From Ideonella sp. (GTDB taxonomy: Bacteria; Pseudomonadota; Gammaproteobacteria; Burkholderiales; Burkholderiaceae_C): DNA of 64,000 nucleotides. Below, piece after piece: positions 51,890 through 60,923 of this stretch (position 1 is its first letter; each line of letters opens with the position of its first letter). The notes under the pieces are model-generated. The model was not told the DNA's origin. It made no database searches and saw nothing but the letters and a program-made list of their open reading frames with translations. The position numbers were made by a program, and so were the translations under genes. Location of the stretch: assembly GCA_015075545.1 (NCBI GenBank), contig JABTUC010000001.1, forward strand, positions 372,001 to 436,000, read 5' to 3'.

Positions 51890-53467
51890 ATGAAACGCCT
51901 CGCGCGCCTGCAACCACTGAATCCCAAACAAGCCGACGGCACCGACAGCGTGGTGTTCGCGGTCTACGCGCCGTTCGGCACCGACGCCGTGCTCAGCCGC
52001 TACCCCGACGCGACCTCGGGCGTGCCGATCCATCGTCAGGTGCTGGTGAAGGCGCTGCAGCGGGTGGCCGCCGAGGGCGTGCACGTGTCGGCGCTGATCG
52101 ACCTGTTCGACGACGACAGCTACCTGGTCGAGATTCCCGCGCTGCAGCCGCGCGCGATGCGCATCACCTCGGCGTGGAAGCAGGACATGGCCTCGCCGCG
52201 CGCGCTGGCCGGTTTTCTGCGGCGCACCCACGCCGTGCATCCGTGTTCGGCGCTCGTGCTGGCGCTCGAAGGCCACGGCGCGGGCTACCTGCCCGAAGTG
52301 GATGCCGCCAACCTGACACCCGAGAAGACCACCTCCAACGGCGACTACGAGTGGACGTTCGGCAAGGACGACGTGCGCGTGAGCCCGTCGCCGGGTTCGC
52401 CGGCATTGCCGATGTTCTCGGCCGTGCTGCCGATGTTCTCGGCGGTGCTGCCGGCGGTGAAGCTGCCGCTGTCGACCTCGGGGCTGGCCAGTGCACTGCG
52501 GCTGGCGCAGCGCCAGGGTGTGCCGCGGCCGGCAGTGATCCACTTCAACAACTGCTTCAACCTGTCGGTGGAGCACCTGCACACCGTGGCGCCGCACGCC
52601 GACTTCGCCACCGGCTACGGCAACTACAACTTCTTCTCGTCGGGCACGACCTACCCCAACGTGTTCCGCCGCCTGGGGCGCGCCGGAGTCGCGACTCGCG
52701 AGGCCCTGGCGCAATGGTTCGCCGACGAGAACCACCGGCCGCTGGCCGCCAAGGGCAACCACCCGACGATCGGCGGCGTCGTGCGGCTGGCGCGCATGCG
52801 CGAGATCGCGCAGTGCATCGACGTGCTCGCCGGCGCGCTGCTCGCCGCGCTGCGGCCGGCGAATGCCGCCGACCGGCCGGCGGCGCTGGCGAAGATCGAG
52901 GCCGCGGTGGCCAACGCGAAGAAGTACGACAGCGTGCCCGACTACGCGCTGGTCGCGCCCGACCAGTTGAGCGACCTCGGCAGCCTGGCCGCCGAGTTGC
53001 TCGCACACGACTTCGGCGCCGTGCCGGTGCATGCCGCGGCCACCGCGCTGGGCAACGCGCTGGCCGGCGTCAAGCGCTATGGCGACGTCGATCGCCCCTG
53101 GATGGACCTGACGCAGCGCTGGGACTTCAGCGACCCGGCGCTGGCGATGAACATCTTCCTGCCCGACCCGCAGCGCAAGGGCGTGTGGGACTGGCGCGCC
53201 CCGTTCTACCTGGCGTCGAAGCTGCCGGCCGGGTCGCCCAACCGCGAGCCCAACCCGATCGCCTTTCTGACGGGCACGCGCTGGATCGACTTCGTCGACG
53301 AGTACCACAAGAATCTGGCCGCGTTCTCGCTGCTGCCGGCGCTGGCGCCGCGGTTCCCGGCGTTCAAGGCGAAGTTCGACCCGAAGGGCCCGCCCGGCCA
53401 ACCCGGCACTGACCGGCCGCCGCGCGGTGGCGGCGGCCGCGACGCCACCCGACAGAGCGCCGACTGA
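51890..53467 (+). CDS. Clostripain-like (C11, caspase-fold) cysteine peptidase
   Basis: 525 residues. The clan CD pattern is present: the hydrophobic strand ALVLALEGHGAGY carries the candidate catalytic histidine H129, and VIHFNNCFNLSVEHLHTVAP carries the candidate cysteine C222. The typical NYNFFSSGTTYPN turn follows, like the GYGNY/SEE loop of clostripains. No signal peptide is seen, so it may be cytoplasmic. Residues 173-188 contain a tandem LPMFSAV repeat. C11 peptidases cut after arginine or lysine and are often secreted, which this is apparently not. It lies divergent from the TPR regulator gene. Substrate unknown. Confidence 0.7.
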   Translation: MKRLARLQPLNPKQADGTDSVVFAVYAPFGTDAVLSRYPDATSGVPIHRQVLVKALQRVAAEGVHVSALIDLFDDDSYLVEIPALQPRAMRITSAWKQDMASPRALAGFLRRTHAVHPCSALVLALEGHGAGYLPEVDAANLTPEKTTSNGDYEWTFGKDDVRVSPSPGSPALPMFSAVLPMFSAVLPAVKLPLSTSGLASALRLAQRQGVPRPAVIHFNNCFNLSVEHLHTVAPHADFATGYGNYNFFSSGTTYPNVFRRLGRAGVATREALAQWFADENHRPLAAKGNHPTIGGVVRLARMREIAQCIDVLAGALLAALRPANAADRPAALAKIEAAVANAKKYDSVPDYALVAPDQLSDLGSLAAELLAHDFGAVPVHAAATALGNALAGVKRYGDVDRPWMDLTQRWDFSDPALAMNIFLPDPQRKGVWDWRAPFYLASKLPAGSPNREPNPIAFLTGTRWIDFVDEYHKNLAAFSLLPALAPRFPAFKAKFDPKGPPGQPGTDRPPRGGGGRDATRQSAD

Positions 53468-53629
53468 GGCTCGTCATCGCCTGCGTCGTCGCCCGGGGCG
53501 GCGCAATCGTCTGCCGATCGTCTATCGACGGCGGCGGCAACTCCCGCTTTGCTGCATCGCAATGCGACAGCCCGTCCGCTGCAATGCCTCCCACGCCGCC
53601 GCGGTCATGGCGGCACCAAGGAGGCCCGA

Positions 53630-53959
53630 ATGTCGTCCCCGCAAGCACCCTTCGTCGCCCGCCATGGGCTGCCTGGCGCGCAGCGCCCGCTGCGCCCCTG
53701 GCCGCGCCTGGCTCCCGTGGACAAGGCGCCGCCGCCCAGGCCGCTGGCGATGGGCACGCTGCCGCCGCTGGCTCCGAAGCCCCAGGTACGCACCCGCTGG
53801 CAGCCCGATTCGATGCCGGTGTTCCCGATCGAGCCGGCCAACGACCCGATCCGCCAGTTGGCCGCCGATGACCGCGCTTCGCTGACGCTGCTGGCGCTGG
53901 TGCTGTGCGTCACGGTGTCGATCGCGCTGCTGGGCTTCGGTCTGCAACTGATGCAGTGA
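53630..53959 (+). CDS. Hypothetical protein with C-terminal membrane anchor
   Basis: 109 residues from the ATG at 53630 with AAGGAGG six bases upstream. A Pro-rich N-terminal part (about residues 1-60) precedes a single hydrophobic segment at 82-106, so this looks like a C-tail-anchored protein. No family is recognised. It is followed directly by a strong hairpin. It lies between the peptidase gene and the LytS-type kinase gene. Confidence 0.65.
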   Translation: MSSPQAPFVARHGLPGAQRPLRPWPRLAPVDKAPPPRPLAMGTLPPLAPKPQVRTRWQPDSMPVFPIEPANDPIRQLAADDRASLTLLALVLCVTVSIALLGFGLQLMQ

Positions 53960-53964
53960 GGCCC

Positions 53965-53991
53965 GGCCGGCGGCGCGCCGCGCCGCCGGCC
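53965..53991 (+). terminator. Perfect 12-bp hairpin, possible terminator
   Basis: GGCCGGCGGCGC pairs fully with GCGCCGCCGGCC around a three-base loop, five bases after the preceding stop codon. There is no T tract, so it may act with Rho or as an RNA end protector. Confidence 0.4.
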
Positions 53992-54102
53992 GTCGCGAGC
54001 GGCGGCATCCGATCCTGCCGGCGCTGCAGTGCGTCGCCGGCGTGCAGCGACGACGATGGCGCTTGCGTACAGTTCGCGGCAACGCCAACGCTGCCGCCAA
54101 CC

Positions 54103-55476
54103 GTGTCCGACGCCAACAATCCTGCGGCCGCCTCGCGCTGGCAGCGCTTCGCCGCCGGCAGCGTGCGCGGGTTCCATGCCTATGCCGGCTGGCTCGTCGG
54201 CATCAGCTGGTGGCGGTTCGCGCTGCTGTCGATTCTGCTGCTGGCCGTCGCGGCCATCCTGCAGCACATACCGCCGTTCAGCTGGACGAGCAGCGAGGTG
54301 GTCGTCGACACCACCGGCTCGCCACCGACGCCGCCCAGGCCGCCACGCGAGCCCGCGGTCCGCATCGAGAAGAGCAAGACCGGAAAACCAGGCGAGCGCG
54401 GCTACGAGATCAAGATCGACGAAAGCGGCGTTCGCATCACACCGAAGGCGCCTGCAGCCAGCACGCCGGGCGCGGCCAGCGCGGCCAGCGCGCCGTCGGC
54501 CGGCGAGAACCCGTCGATCGAGATCCACCTGCCACCGGGCGCCACCAGCGAGGCCGTGCGGCAGGCGGTGGAGGAAGCCCGCCGCTCGATCGCCGAGGCG
54601 ATCCAGGAAGCGCAGGACGATGCGAAGGACGAGGCCGACGCGGCGCGCGAGCAGGCGCAGGCCGACGGCAGGCCTGCCCGCCGCAGCGTGCGCGTGCGGA
54701 CCACGAGCTTCGGCGACTTCCTGCCCGAGTTGGCGCTGCTGTGGATCTTCGCCTCGGCGGTGGTCAAGATCACCTACAAGCGGCAGATCCAGGCCGAGGC
54801 GCAGGCCGCGCAGGCCACCGAGACGGCCGAGGCCGAGTCGCTCAAGCGCCAGGTGGTCGAGGCGCGCATGGCGGCCATGCAGGCGCAGGTGGAGCCGCAC
54901 TTCCTGTTCAACACGCTGGCGTCGATCGACCACCTGATCGAGACCGACCCGGCGCGCGCCAGCACGATGCAGAAGAACCTGATCGCGCTGCTGCGCGCGT
55001 CGATGCCGACGCTGCGCGAGGCCGGCGACGGCGGGCCGCGCGACCTGAAGCGCGAGCTGGAGGTGATCCGGCCGTACCTCGCGATCCTCAAGGTGCGCAT
55101 GGAAGACCGCTTGCGCACCGAGATCGACGTGCCCGAGGGTCTGCAGTCGGCCGAGTTCCCGGCGATGATGATCCAGACGCTGGTGGAGAACGCGATCAAG
55201 CACGGCCTCGAGCCCAAGCCGGAGGGCGGCTCGTTGAGCGTGCGCGCCGAGGTGCAGCACGGCAAGCTGGCGGTCACGGTGGCCGACTCGGGCATCGGCT
55301 TCGGCAAGGCCGCCACCGCCGGCACCGGCGTCGGCCTGGCCAACATCCGCGAGCGGCTGGCGCTGCTGTACGGCAACAAGGCGACGCTCAGCGTGCGCGA
55401 GAGCGCCGGCGGCGGCACCGCGGTGACGATCACCGTGCCGTACAAGAGCCTCGACAACGGGGCGCCGGCGGCGTGA
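54103..55476 (+). CDS. LytS/YehU-type sensor histidine kinase
   Basis: About 457 residues from a GTG at 54103; the start is uncertain. TM1 lies at about 36-55. A Pro/Ala/Glu-rich extracytoplasmic region follows (about 60-200), and TM2 is at about 205-222. A cytoplasmic coiled coil leads to the His_kinase domain with the phospho-acceptor in QVEPHFLFNTLASIDHLI, the N box ENAIKHGLEP and the G box GVGLANIRERL. The predicted periplasmic segment is low-complexity and helical, not a recognised sensor fold. It is followed by its LytTR response regulator gene 81 bases later. Confidence 0.87.
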   Translation: MSDANNPAAASRWQRFAAGSVRGFHAYAGWLVGISWWRFALLSILLLAVAAILQHIPPFSWTSSEVVVDTTGSPPTPPRPPREPAVRIEKSKTGKPGERGYEIKIDESGVRITPKAPAASTPGAASAASAPSAGENPSIEIHLPPGATSEAVRQAVEEARRSIAEAIQEAQDDAKDEADAAREQAQADGRPARRSVRVRTTSFGDFLPELALLWIFASAVVKITYKRQIQAEAQAAQATETAEAESLKRQVVEARMAAMQAQVEPHFLFNTLASIDHLIETDPARASTMQKNLIALLRASMPTLREAGDGGPRDLKRELEVIRPYLAILKVRMEDRLRTEIDVPEGLQSAEFPAMMIQTLVENAIKHGLEPKPEGGSLSVRAEVQHGKLAVTVADSGIGFGKAATAGTGVGLANIRERLALLYGNKATLSVRESAGGGTAVTITVPYKSLDNGAPAA

Positions 55477-55545
55477 GCGCGAACGGCAGGCGCAACGCGC
55501 CCGCAGCGCGCCGTCGCGGGCCGGCCCGGTGAGCGCGCGCCCGAC

Positions 55546-55551
55546 TACGAT
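55546..55551 (+). promoter_or_regulatory. Candidate -10 element of the LytTR regulator gene (leaderless arrangement)
   Basis: TACGAT lies six bases before the ATG at 55558. No -35 is visible. It may allow expression of the regulator apart from the kinase. Confidence 0.3.
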
Positions 55552-55557
55552 CGCGGC

Positions 55558-56382
55558 ATGAGCGAACAAGCCAACCGCATGACCGCACGGCGCGCCGTGC
55601 TGGCCGACGACGAGCGACTGATGCGCGAGCAGATGCGCGCGCGGCTGGCCGAGGTGTGGCCCGAACTGGTGATCGTGGCCGAAGCGAAGAACGGCCTCGA
55701 GGCGGTGCAGGCGGTGCGCGAGCACAAGCCCGACATCGTGTTCCTCGACATCCGCATGCCGGGGCTCACCGGCGTCGAGGCGGCGCGGCAGATCGCGCAG
55801 CTCGATCTCGACGACGATGCGCTGCTACCCGAGATCGTGTTCGTCACCGCCTACGACCAGTATGCGATCGAGGCGTTCGAGCAGGGCGTGGCCGACTACG
55901 TGCTCAAGCCGGCCGAGCGCGAGCGCCTGGCGCTCACCGCCGCGCGGCTCGAGAAGCGCCTGGCCACGCGCGGCACCGCCGACGCACCGGCGAGTGCACC
56001 GATCCAGCAGTTGCTGCACAGGCTGTCGGCACAGCTCGACCCGGGTGCCGCCGCCGGATACCTGCAATGGATCCAGGCCAGCGTCGGCGCAGCGATCCAG
56101 ATGATTCCGGTGGCCGACGTGCTGTTCTTCATCAGCGACGAGAAGTACACCCGCGTGCAGACCGCGCAGCTCGAGGCGCTGATCCGCAAGCCGATCAAGG
56201 AGCTGGTCGACGAGCTCGATCCCAAGCTCTTCTGGCAGATCCACCGCTCGACGCTCGTCAACGTGAACGCGGTGGCCGGCGTGACGCGCGACTTCCGCGG
56301 CCGGCAGATCGTCAGCGTCAAGGGCCACCCCGAGAAGCTCGAGGTCAGCCGCAGCTACGCCGGGCTGTTCAAGGGGATGTAG
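55558..56382 (+). CDS. LytTR-family response regulator
   Basis: 274 residues. A receiver domain covers about 12-135, with phospho-acceptor D64 in VFLDIRMPG and K117 in YVLKPAE. A LytTR DNA-binding domain covers about 170-272, with IHRSTLVNVNAVAGVTRDF and VSRSYAGLFKGM. It pairs with the LytS-type kinase encoded just upstream. Such systems often control membrane or nutrient responses; the regulon here is unknown. The linker of about 30 residues is longer than usual. Confidence 0.92.
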   Translation: MSEQANRMTARRAVLADDERLMREQMRARLAEVWPELVIVAEAKNGLEAVQAVREHKPDIVFLDIRMPGLTGVEAARQIAQLDLDDDALLPEIVFVTAYDQYAIEAFEQGVADYVLKPAERERLALTAARLEKRLATRGTADAPASAPIQQLLHRLSAQLDPGAAAGYLQWIQASVGAAIQMIPVADVLFFISDEKYTRVQTAQLEALIRKPIKELVDELDPKLFWQIHRSTLVNVNAVAGVTRDFRGRQIVSVKGHPEKLEVSRSYAGLFKGM

Positions 56383-56406
56383 CGGGGCCGGCGAGTCGGC
56401 GCCGCT

Positions 56407-57108
56407 TCATGCGGCAGGGCGTCCTGGCGCATCAGCCGCCAGTGCAGGCTCGGCAGCGGGAGCCAGCCACGACGCGATGCACCACTGTGCCGCCCAGTAG
56501 GTGGCCAGGATCCAGAGGCTCGACGCCGGCAGCGGCAGCGCGAACCGGTTGGTCGCCAGCAGCGCATCGGAGGCCATGAACAGCGCACCGCCGAGCATCA
56601 GCGCGCGGCCGCGGCGCGCCTCGCCCCCCTGCGCGGCAAGGCCGACGACGGCGCTCTGCGCCGACATCGCCGTCAGCGCCAGCACGTAGCAGGCCACCGG
56701 CACGCGCAGCCCCGGTGGCACCGAGGGCCACAGCAAGGCCAGCACCGTGCCGGCCACCAGCAGGTAGACGACCACCGCCACGGGCCGCGCCAGCAGCCGG
56801 TGCTCGCGTGTGAATGCCGCGATGTAGGCGAGGTGCGCCAGCAGGAACGCGACCAGCCCGGCGAGAAAACCGCTGCGCGGCCACAGCAGTGCGATGTCGC
56901 CGATCAGCGAAAGCACGAGGCCGCCGAGCACCCAGCGGCGCACCACCGGCTGCCGGCGGCCACGCGGCCACGCGTGCGCGATCACGAGCACGGTGGTCAG
57001 CGGCTTGAAGACGACCTGCAGCCCCGCGACATCGAGCGCCCACGGCGCGCCGGCGATGGCCAGCGCCGCGCTGGCGAGCGTCAACGGGGCGAGCAGGCTG
57101 ATCGGCAT
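56407..57108 (-). CDS. YhhN/TMEM86-type lysoplasmalogenase-like membrane protein
   Basis: 233 residues with about seven to eight membrane helices. The family features are KPLTTVLVIA near residue 36, then SLIGDIALL and LLAHLAYIAAF in the middle, and GGALFMASDALLA near the end, where conserved Asp residues lie. Animal relatives hydrolyse lysoplasmalogens; bacterial roles are little known. The ATG at 57108 fits the family start; the long frame upstream is spurious. It converges with the LytTR gene and lies on the same strand as rep. Confidence 0.85.
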   Translation of the reverse strand: MPISLLAPLTLASAALAIAGAPWALDVAGLQVVFKPLTTVLVIAHAWPRGRRQPVVRRWVLGGLVLSLIGDIALLWPRSGFLAGLVAFLLAHLAYIAAFTREHRLLARPVAVVVYLLVAGTVLALLWPSVPPGLRVPVACYVLALTAMSAQSAVVGLAAQGGEARRGRALMLGGALFMASDALLATNRFALPLPASSLWILATYWAAQWCIASWLAPAAEPALAADAPGRPAA

Positions 57109-57188
57109 CGGTGCGGCGAATCTTGCTTGGCGTGAGAGGGCGCTGCGCCAGCCGGCATTGTCGCGGCGTGAGCCGGCCTGCGCCTCTG

Positions 57189-59231
57189 CTACGGCGCGGC
57201 GGGGGCGGGCGCCGCGCGCGCTGCGAGCTCGGCGCGCAGCCGCTTCAGGCGCTCGCGCGGGTCTTCGCGCTGCTGCGCCTCGTCGAGCTTCATCTCGGCG
57301 ATGAAGCGGCTCGGCAGCGCGGCCACCGTCTCGCGGCCACGCTTGCGGCGCCTGAGCGCGCTGACCAGCAGCGTCTGGCGCGCACGCGTCACGCCCACGT
57401 ACATCAGGCGGCGCTCTTCCTCCAGGCGCTGCGCAGTCACCGGCTCGGCCTCGCTGGCGAACGGCAGCAACCCTTCGTTGACCGTGGCCAGCATCACGTG
57501 CGGCCACTCCAGCCCCTTGGCGGCGTGCAGGGTCGACAGCGTCACCACGTCGGCATCGTCGCCGCGCTCGGCCAGGCTGTGCAGGATGCTGATCGTCTGC
57601 GCCACCTGCAGCACGGTCGCCGCCCGATCCGGCACGCTGTCGTCGTTGCCGGCCGCATCGCCGCCGCAACGCCGCGCGATCCAGTCGGCGAACTCGAGCA
57701 CGTTGGCCCAGCGCGCCTGCGCGAGCCTGCCCTGCTCCTCGCCGTCGAACAGGTGCTGCTCGTAGCCGATGTCGCGCAGCCAGTCGGCCAGCAGCGCGCG
57801 CGCCGCGTCGCTGCCCTGCGCATGGCGCGCGCGGTACTCGAGGTCGTTGACGACGCGGCCGAACTCGTGCAGCGCCTGCAGCGCCTTGCGCGGCAGCGCG
57901 GTGTGCAGGCTGTCGGCGAACAGCGCCTCGAACAGCGAGAGCTTCCAGCGCGCCGCGAACTCGCCGAGCGCGGCCAGCGTCTGGTGGCCGATGCCGCGCT
58001 TGGGCGCAGCCACGGCGCGCAGGAACGCCGGATCGTCATCGTTGTTGACGATCAGCCGCAGCCAGGCGCACAGATCCTTGATCTCGGCGCGCTCGAAGAA
58101 GCTCTGTCCACCGGACACGCGGTAAGGGATCTGCGCGCGGCGCAACGCCTGCTCGAACACCTTGGCCTGGTGGTTGGCGCGGTAGAGCACCGCGAAGTCG
58201 CGCCAGCGCGCACCGGCGGCGGCGCGGCGCGCCTGCAGCCAGGCCACGGCGCGCTCGGCCTCGTGCGCCTCGCCGTCGCAGTCGATGCGCCTGACCGGCT
58301 CGCCTTCGCCGAGCTCGCTCCACAGCGACTTGGCGAACAGCTTCGGGTTGGCCGCGATCACGTGGTTGGCGGCACGCAGGATGGCGCCGGTCGAGCGGTA
58401 GTTCTGCTGCAGCGCGATCACCTGCAGCGACGGGAAGTCGCGCGGCAGCTGCTTCAGGTTCTCGATCGTCGCGCCGCGCCAGCCGTAGATGCTCTGGTCG
58501 TCGTCGCCCACCGCAGTGAAGCGCGCGGCCTCGCCCACCAGCGCCTTCAGCAGCTCGTACTGCACCGCGTTGGTGTCCTGCACCTCGTCGATCAGCACGT
58601 GCGCAAAGCGCTGCTGCCAGTGCGCGCGCACGTCGGCGTGCTCGCGCAGCAGCTTCAACGGCAGGCCGATCAGGTCGTCGAAGTCCACCGCCTGGTAGGC
58701 CGCGAGTCGCTCGTGGTAGCGCTGCATCACGCGCGCGGCGACGCGCTCGTCGTCGCCGGCGGCGGCGCTCTCGGCGGCGGCGGCATTCAGGCCGGCGTTC
58801 TTCCAGGCGCTGATCGCCCACTGCCAGCGCCGCGCGAGCGCGGCATCGGTGGTACCGCCGGCGTCGCGCAGCAGCGCCAGCACGTCGTCGCTGTCGAGGA
58901 TCGAGAAGCGCGGCTTGAGCCCCAGCACCTCGCCGTGCTCGCGCAGCAGGCGCACGCCCAGCGCGTGGAACGTGCACACCACCAGCGCCTGCGCGACGCG
59001 CGGGCCCGCCAGCTCGCGCGCGCGCTCGCGCATCTCGGCGGCGGCCTTGTTGGTGAAGGTGATGGCGGCGATCGCCGCCGGCTCGATGCCGCTGCGCAGC
59101 AGGTGCACGATCTTGTGCACGATGACGCGCGTCTTGCCCGAGCCCGCGCCGGCCAGCACCAAGCACGGCCCGCCGGTGTGCCGGACGGCCTGCCACTGTG
59201 CGGGGTTGAGGGTGACGGCAGGCGGGTTCAT
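57189..59231 (-). CDS. rep: UvrD/Rep-type ATP-dependent DNA helicase
   Basis: 680 residues of superfamily 1A. Motif I is GAGSGKTRV; motif II DEVQDTN; motif III GDDDQSIYGWRGA; motif V TLHAAKGLEWPHV; motif VI EERRLMYVGVTRAR. The length and the DEVQDTN form fit Rep better than UvrD. The C-terminus is Ala-rich. It unwinds 3'-5' at stalled forks and in DNA repair. The ATG at 59231 gives MNPPAVTLNPAQWQAVRHTG, as in relatives. It is divergent from the PhoD gene across 168 bases. Confidence 0.92.
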   Translation of the reverse strand: MNPPAVTLNPAQWQAVRHTGGPCLVLAGAGSGKTRVIVHKIVHLLRSGIEPAAIAAITFTNKAAAEMRERARELAGPRVAQALVVCTFHALGVRLLREHGEVLGLKPRFSILDSDDVLALLRDAGGTTDAALARRWQWAISAWKNAGLNAAAAESAAAGDDERVAARVMQRYHERLAAYQAVDFDDLIGLPLKLLREHADVRAHWQQRFAHVLIDEVQDTNAVQYELLKALVGEAARFTAVGDDDQSIYGWRGATIENLKQLPRDFPSLQVIALQQNYRSTGAILRAANHVIAANPKLFAKSLWSELGEGEPVRRIDCDGEAHEAERAVAWLQARRAAAGARWRDFAVLYRANHQAKVFEQALRRAQIPYRVSGGQSFFERAEIKDLCAWLRLIVNNDDDPAFLRAVAAPKRGIGHQTLAALGEFAARWKLSLFEALFADSLHTALPRKALQALHEFGRVVNDLEYRARHAQGSDAARALLADWLRDIGYEQHLFDGEEQGRLAQARWANVLEFADWIARRCGGDAAGNDDSVPDRAATVLQVAQTISILHSLAERGDDADVVTLSTLHAAKGLEWPHVMLATVNEGLLPFASEAEPVTAQRLEEERRLMYVGVTRARQTLLVSALRRRKRGRETVAALPSRFIAEMKLDEAQQREDPRERLKRLRAELAARAAPAPAAP

Positions 59232-59399
59232 CGGCGCTGGCGCTTCGCCCCTCACCGCCGAGCGGGGCTGAGCCTCTTCGGGACGGGCGGGGCTCGTCGG
59301 CGGCGCGCGATGATACCCAAGGGCGACGCGAGCGCGCGAGCCGCAGCCGAGCGCCCGCGTGTGGTATGAAGCGCGGCCTCGACTCGCGCCTCTTGTTCG

Positions 59400-60923
59400 A
59401 TGCAGATCCCTCTTCCACCGCTGCCGCGGCGCCGCTGGCTGACGCGCACGGCCGCGCTCGTGCTGGCGCCGGCGTTCGTGCGCCACGCGCGCGCCGCCGA
59501 CTTGCCGCGCTTCGCGCTCGGCGTGGCGTCGGGGCAGCCGCGCGAACGCAGCGTCGTGCTGTGGACGCGGCTCACCGGCGACGACCTGCCCGAGCGCACC
59601 GGCGTGCGCTGGGAGGTCGCGCGCGACGAGCGCTTCACCGACATCGCCGTGCGCGGCGACGAAGAGGCGTCGGCCGACGAGGCGCACAGCGTGCATGCCG
59701 AGGTCGCTGGGCTCGAACCCGGGCGCTGGTACTGGTATCGCTTCGAGGCGCTCGGCCAGCGCAGCGCGAGCGGCCGCACGCGCACCGCGCCGGCGGCGGG
59801 CGACGCGGTGGGCGCGCGCTTCGCGCTGGCGAGCTGCCAGCGCTTCGACCACGGTTACTACGCCGCGTGGCGCCAGGTGGCCGCGTCGGACCTCGACTTC
59901 GTGCTCTTCGTCGGCGACTACATCTACGAGTACGCATCGCCGCCGACGGCGCTGCGCTACCACGACGGGCCGCTGGTGCGCACGCTCGAGCAGTACCGCG
60001 CCCGCTACGCGCAGTACAAGGGCGACCCGCTGCTGCAGGCCGCGCACGCGGCGCTGCCGTGGCTGCAGGTGTGGGACGACCACGAGGTCGCGAACGACTA
60101 CGCCGGCCTGCAGGGCCAGCACCTCGAAGCCGACTTCCCCGCGCAGCGCGCGGCCGCCTACCGCGCCTACTGGGAGCACATGCCGTTTCCGAAGTCGATG
60201 CGCCCGCTCGGCCCCGACATGCGCATCTACGGTCGCACTGACTGGGGCGCGCTGGCGTGCATCCACGCCGTCGACGACCGCCAGTACCGCGACCCGCAGG
60301 CGTGCCCGAGGCCCGGCCGCGGCGGCTCCAACACCGTGCGCGCGAGCGACTGCCCGGCGCTGCTCGACCCGCGCCGCAGCCTGCTCGGGGCGGCGCAGGA
60401 GCGCTGGCTGGCGCAGAGCTGGGACCCGCAGCGGCGCTGGAACCTGCTGGCGCAGCAGACGCTGATGGCGCGCCTGTCGCGCACCGACGCCGCGGCACCG
60501 ACCTACTGGACCGACGGCTGGGACGGCTACGCGCCGGCGCGCAAGCGCCTGCTGCAGACGGTGGTCGAGCGCAAGGTGCCGGGCGTCGTGGTGCTCGGCG
60601 GCGACGTGCACGCGCATTTCGTGGCCGACCTGAAGACCGACTTCGACGACGCGCGCGCGCCGGTGGTGGCCAGCGAGTTCTGCGGCACGTCGATCGCCAG
60701 CCACGGCATGGCGCAGCAGCGCCTCGACCGCTGGCTGCCGCACAACCCGCACCTGCACTACGGCCGCTCCGACCAGCGCGGCTACGTGGCGTGCCGGCTC
60801 GACGCCGAGCGTTTCGAGGCGAGCCTGATGGCGGTCGAGCGCCCGCAGGACCCCGACAGCGCCGTCAACGTGGCCGCGCGCTTCGTCGTCGACGCGCGCC
60901 AGCCCGGCGTGCAGCGGGCATGA
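59400..60923 (+). CDS. phoD: PhoD-family alkaline phosphatase
   Basis: 507 residues. The N-terminus has a twin-arginine signal (RRRWLTRTAALVLAP). The PhoD N-terminal domain and a metallophosphatase domain follow, with FALASCQRFDHGYY, DFVLFVGDYIYEYA, VWDDHEVANDY and LGGDVHAHFVADL, which hold the metal ligands. It is exported by Tat and hydrolyses phosphomonoesters and diesters, using calcium and iron in known cases. The stop overlaps the next start as ATGA, so it is coupled to the AEC transporter gene. No Pho box was found by eye in the 168 bases upstream. Confidence 0.92.
   Translation: MQIPLPPLPRRRWLTRTAALVLAPAFVRHARAADLPRFALGVASGQPRERSVVLWTRLTGDDLPERTGVRWEVARDERFTDIAVRGDEEASADEAHSVHAEVAGLEPGRWYWYRFEALGQRSASGRTRTAPAAGDAVGARFALASCQRFDHGYYAAWRQVAASDLDFVLFVGDYIYEYASPPTALRYHDGPLVRTLEQYRARYAQYKGDPLLQAAHAALPWLQVWDDHEVANDYAGLQGQHLEADFPAQRAAAYRAYWEHMPFPKSMRPLGPDMRIYGRTDWGALACIHAVDDRQYRDPQACPRPGRGGSNTVRASDCPALLDPRRSLLGAAQERWLAQSWDPQRRWNLLAQQTLMARLSRTDAAAPTYWTDGWDGYAPARKRLLQTVVERKVPGVVVLGGDVHAHFVADLKTDFDDARAPVVASEFCGTSIASHGMAQQRLDRWLPHNPHLHYGRSDQRGYVACRLDAERFEASLMAVERPQDPDSAVNVAARFVVDARQPGVQRA

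Noticed and set aside
49516-53467. Direct homologue of craspase (TPR-CHAT with type III-E CRISPR)
   Set aside because: The peptidase is of clostripain type in a separate gene, and no Cas genes or CRISPR repeats are in the window. Only the general idea of TPR-controlled peptidase is shared.
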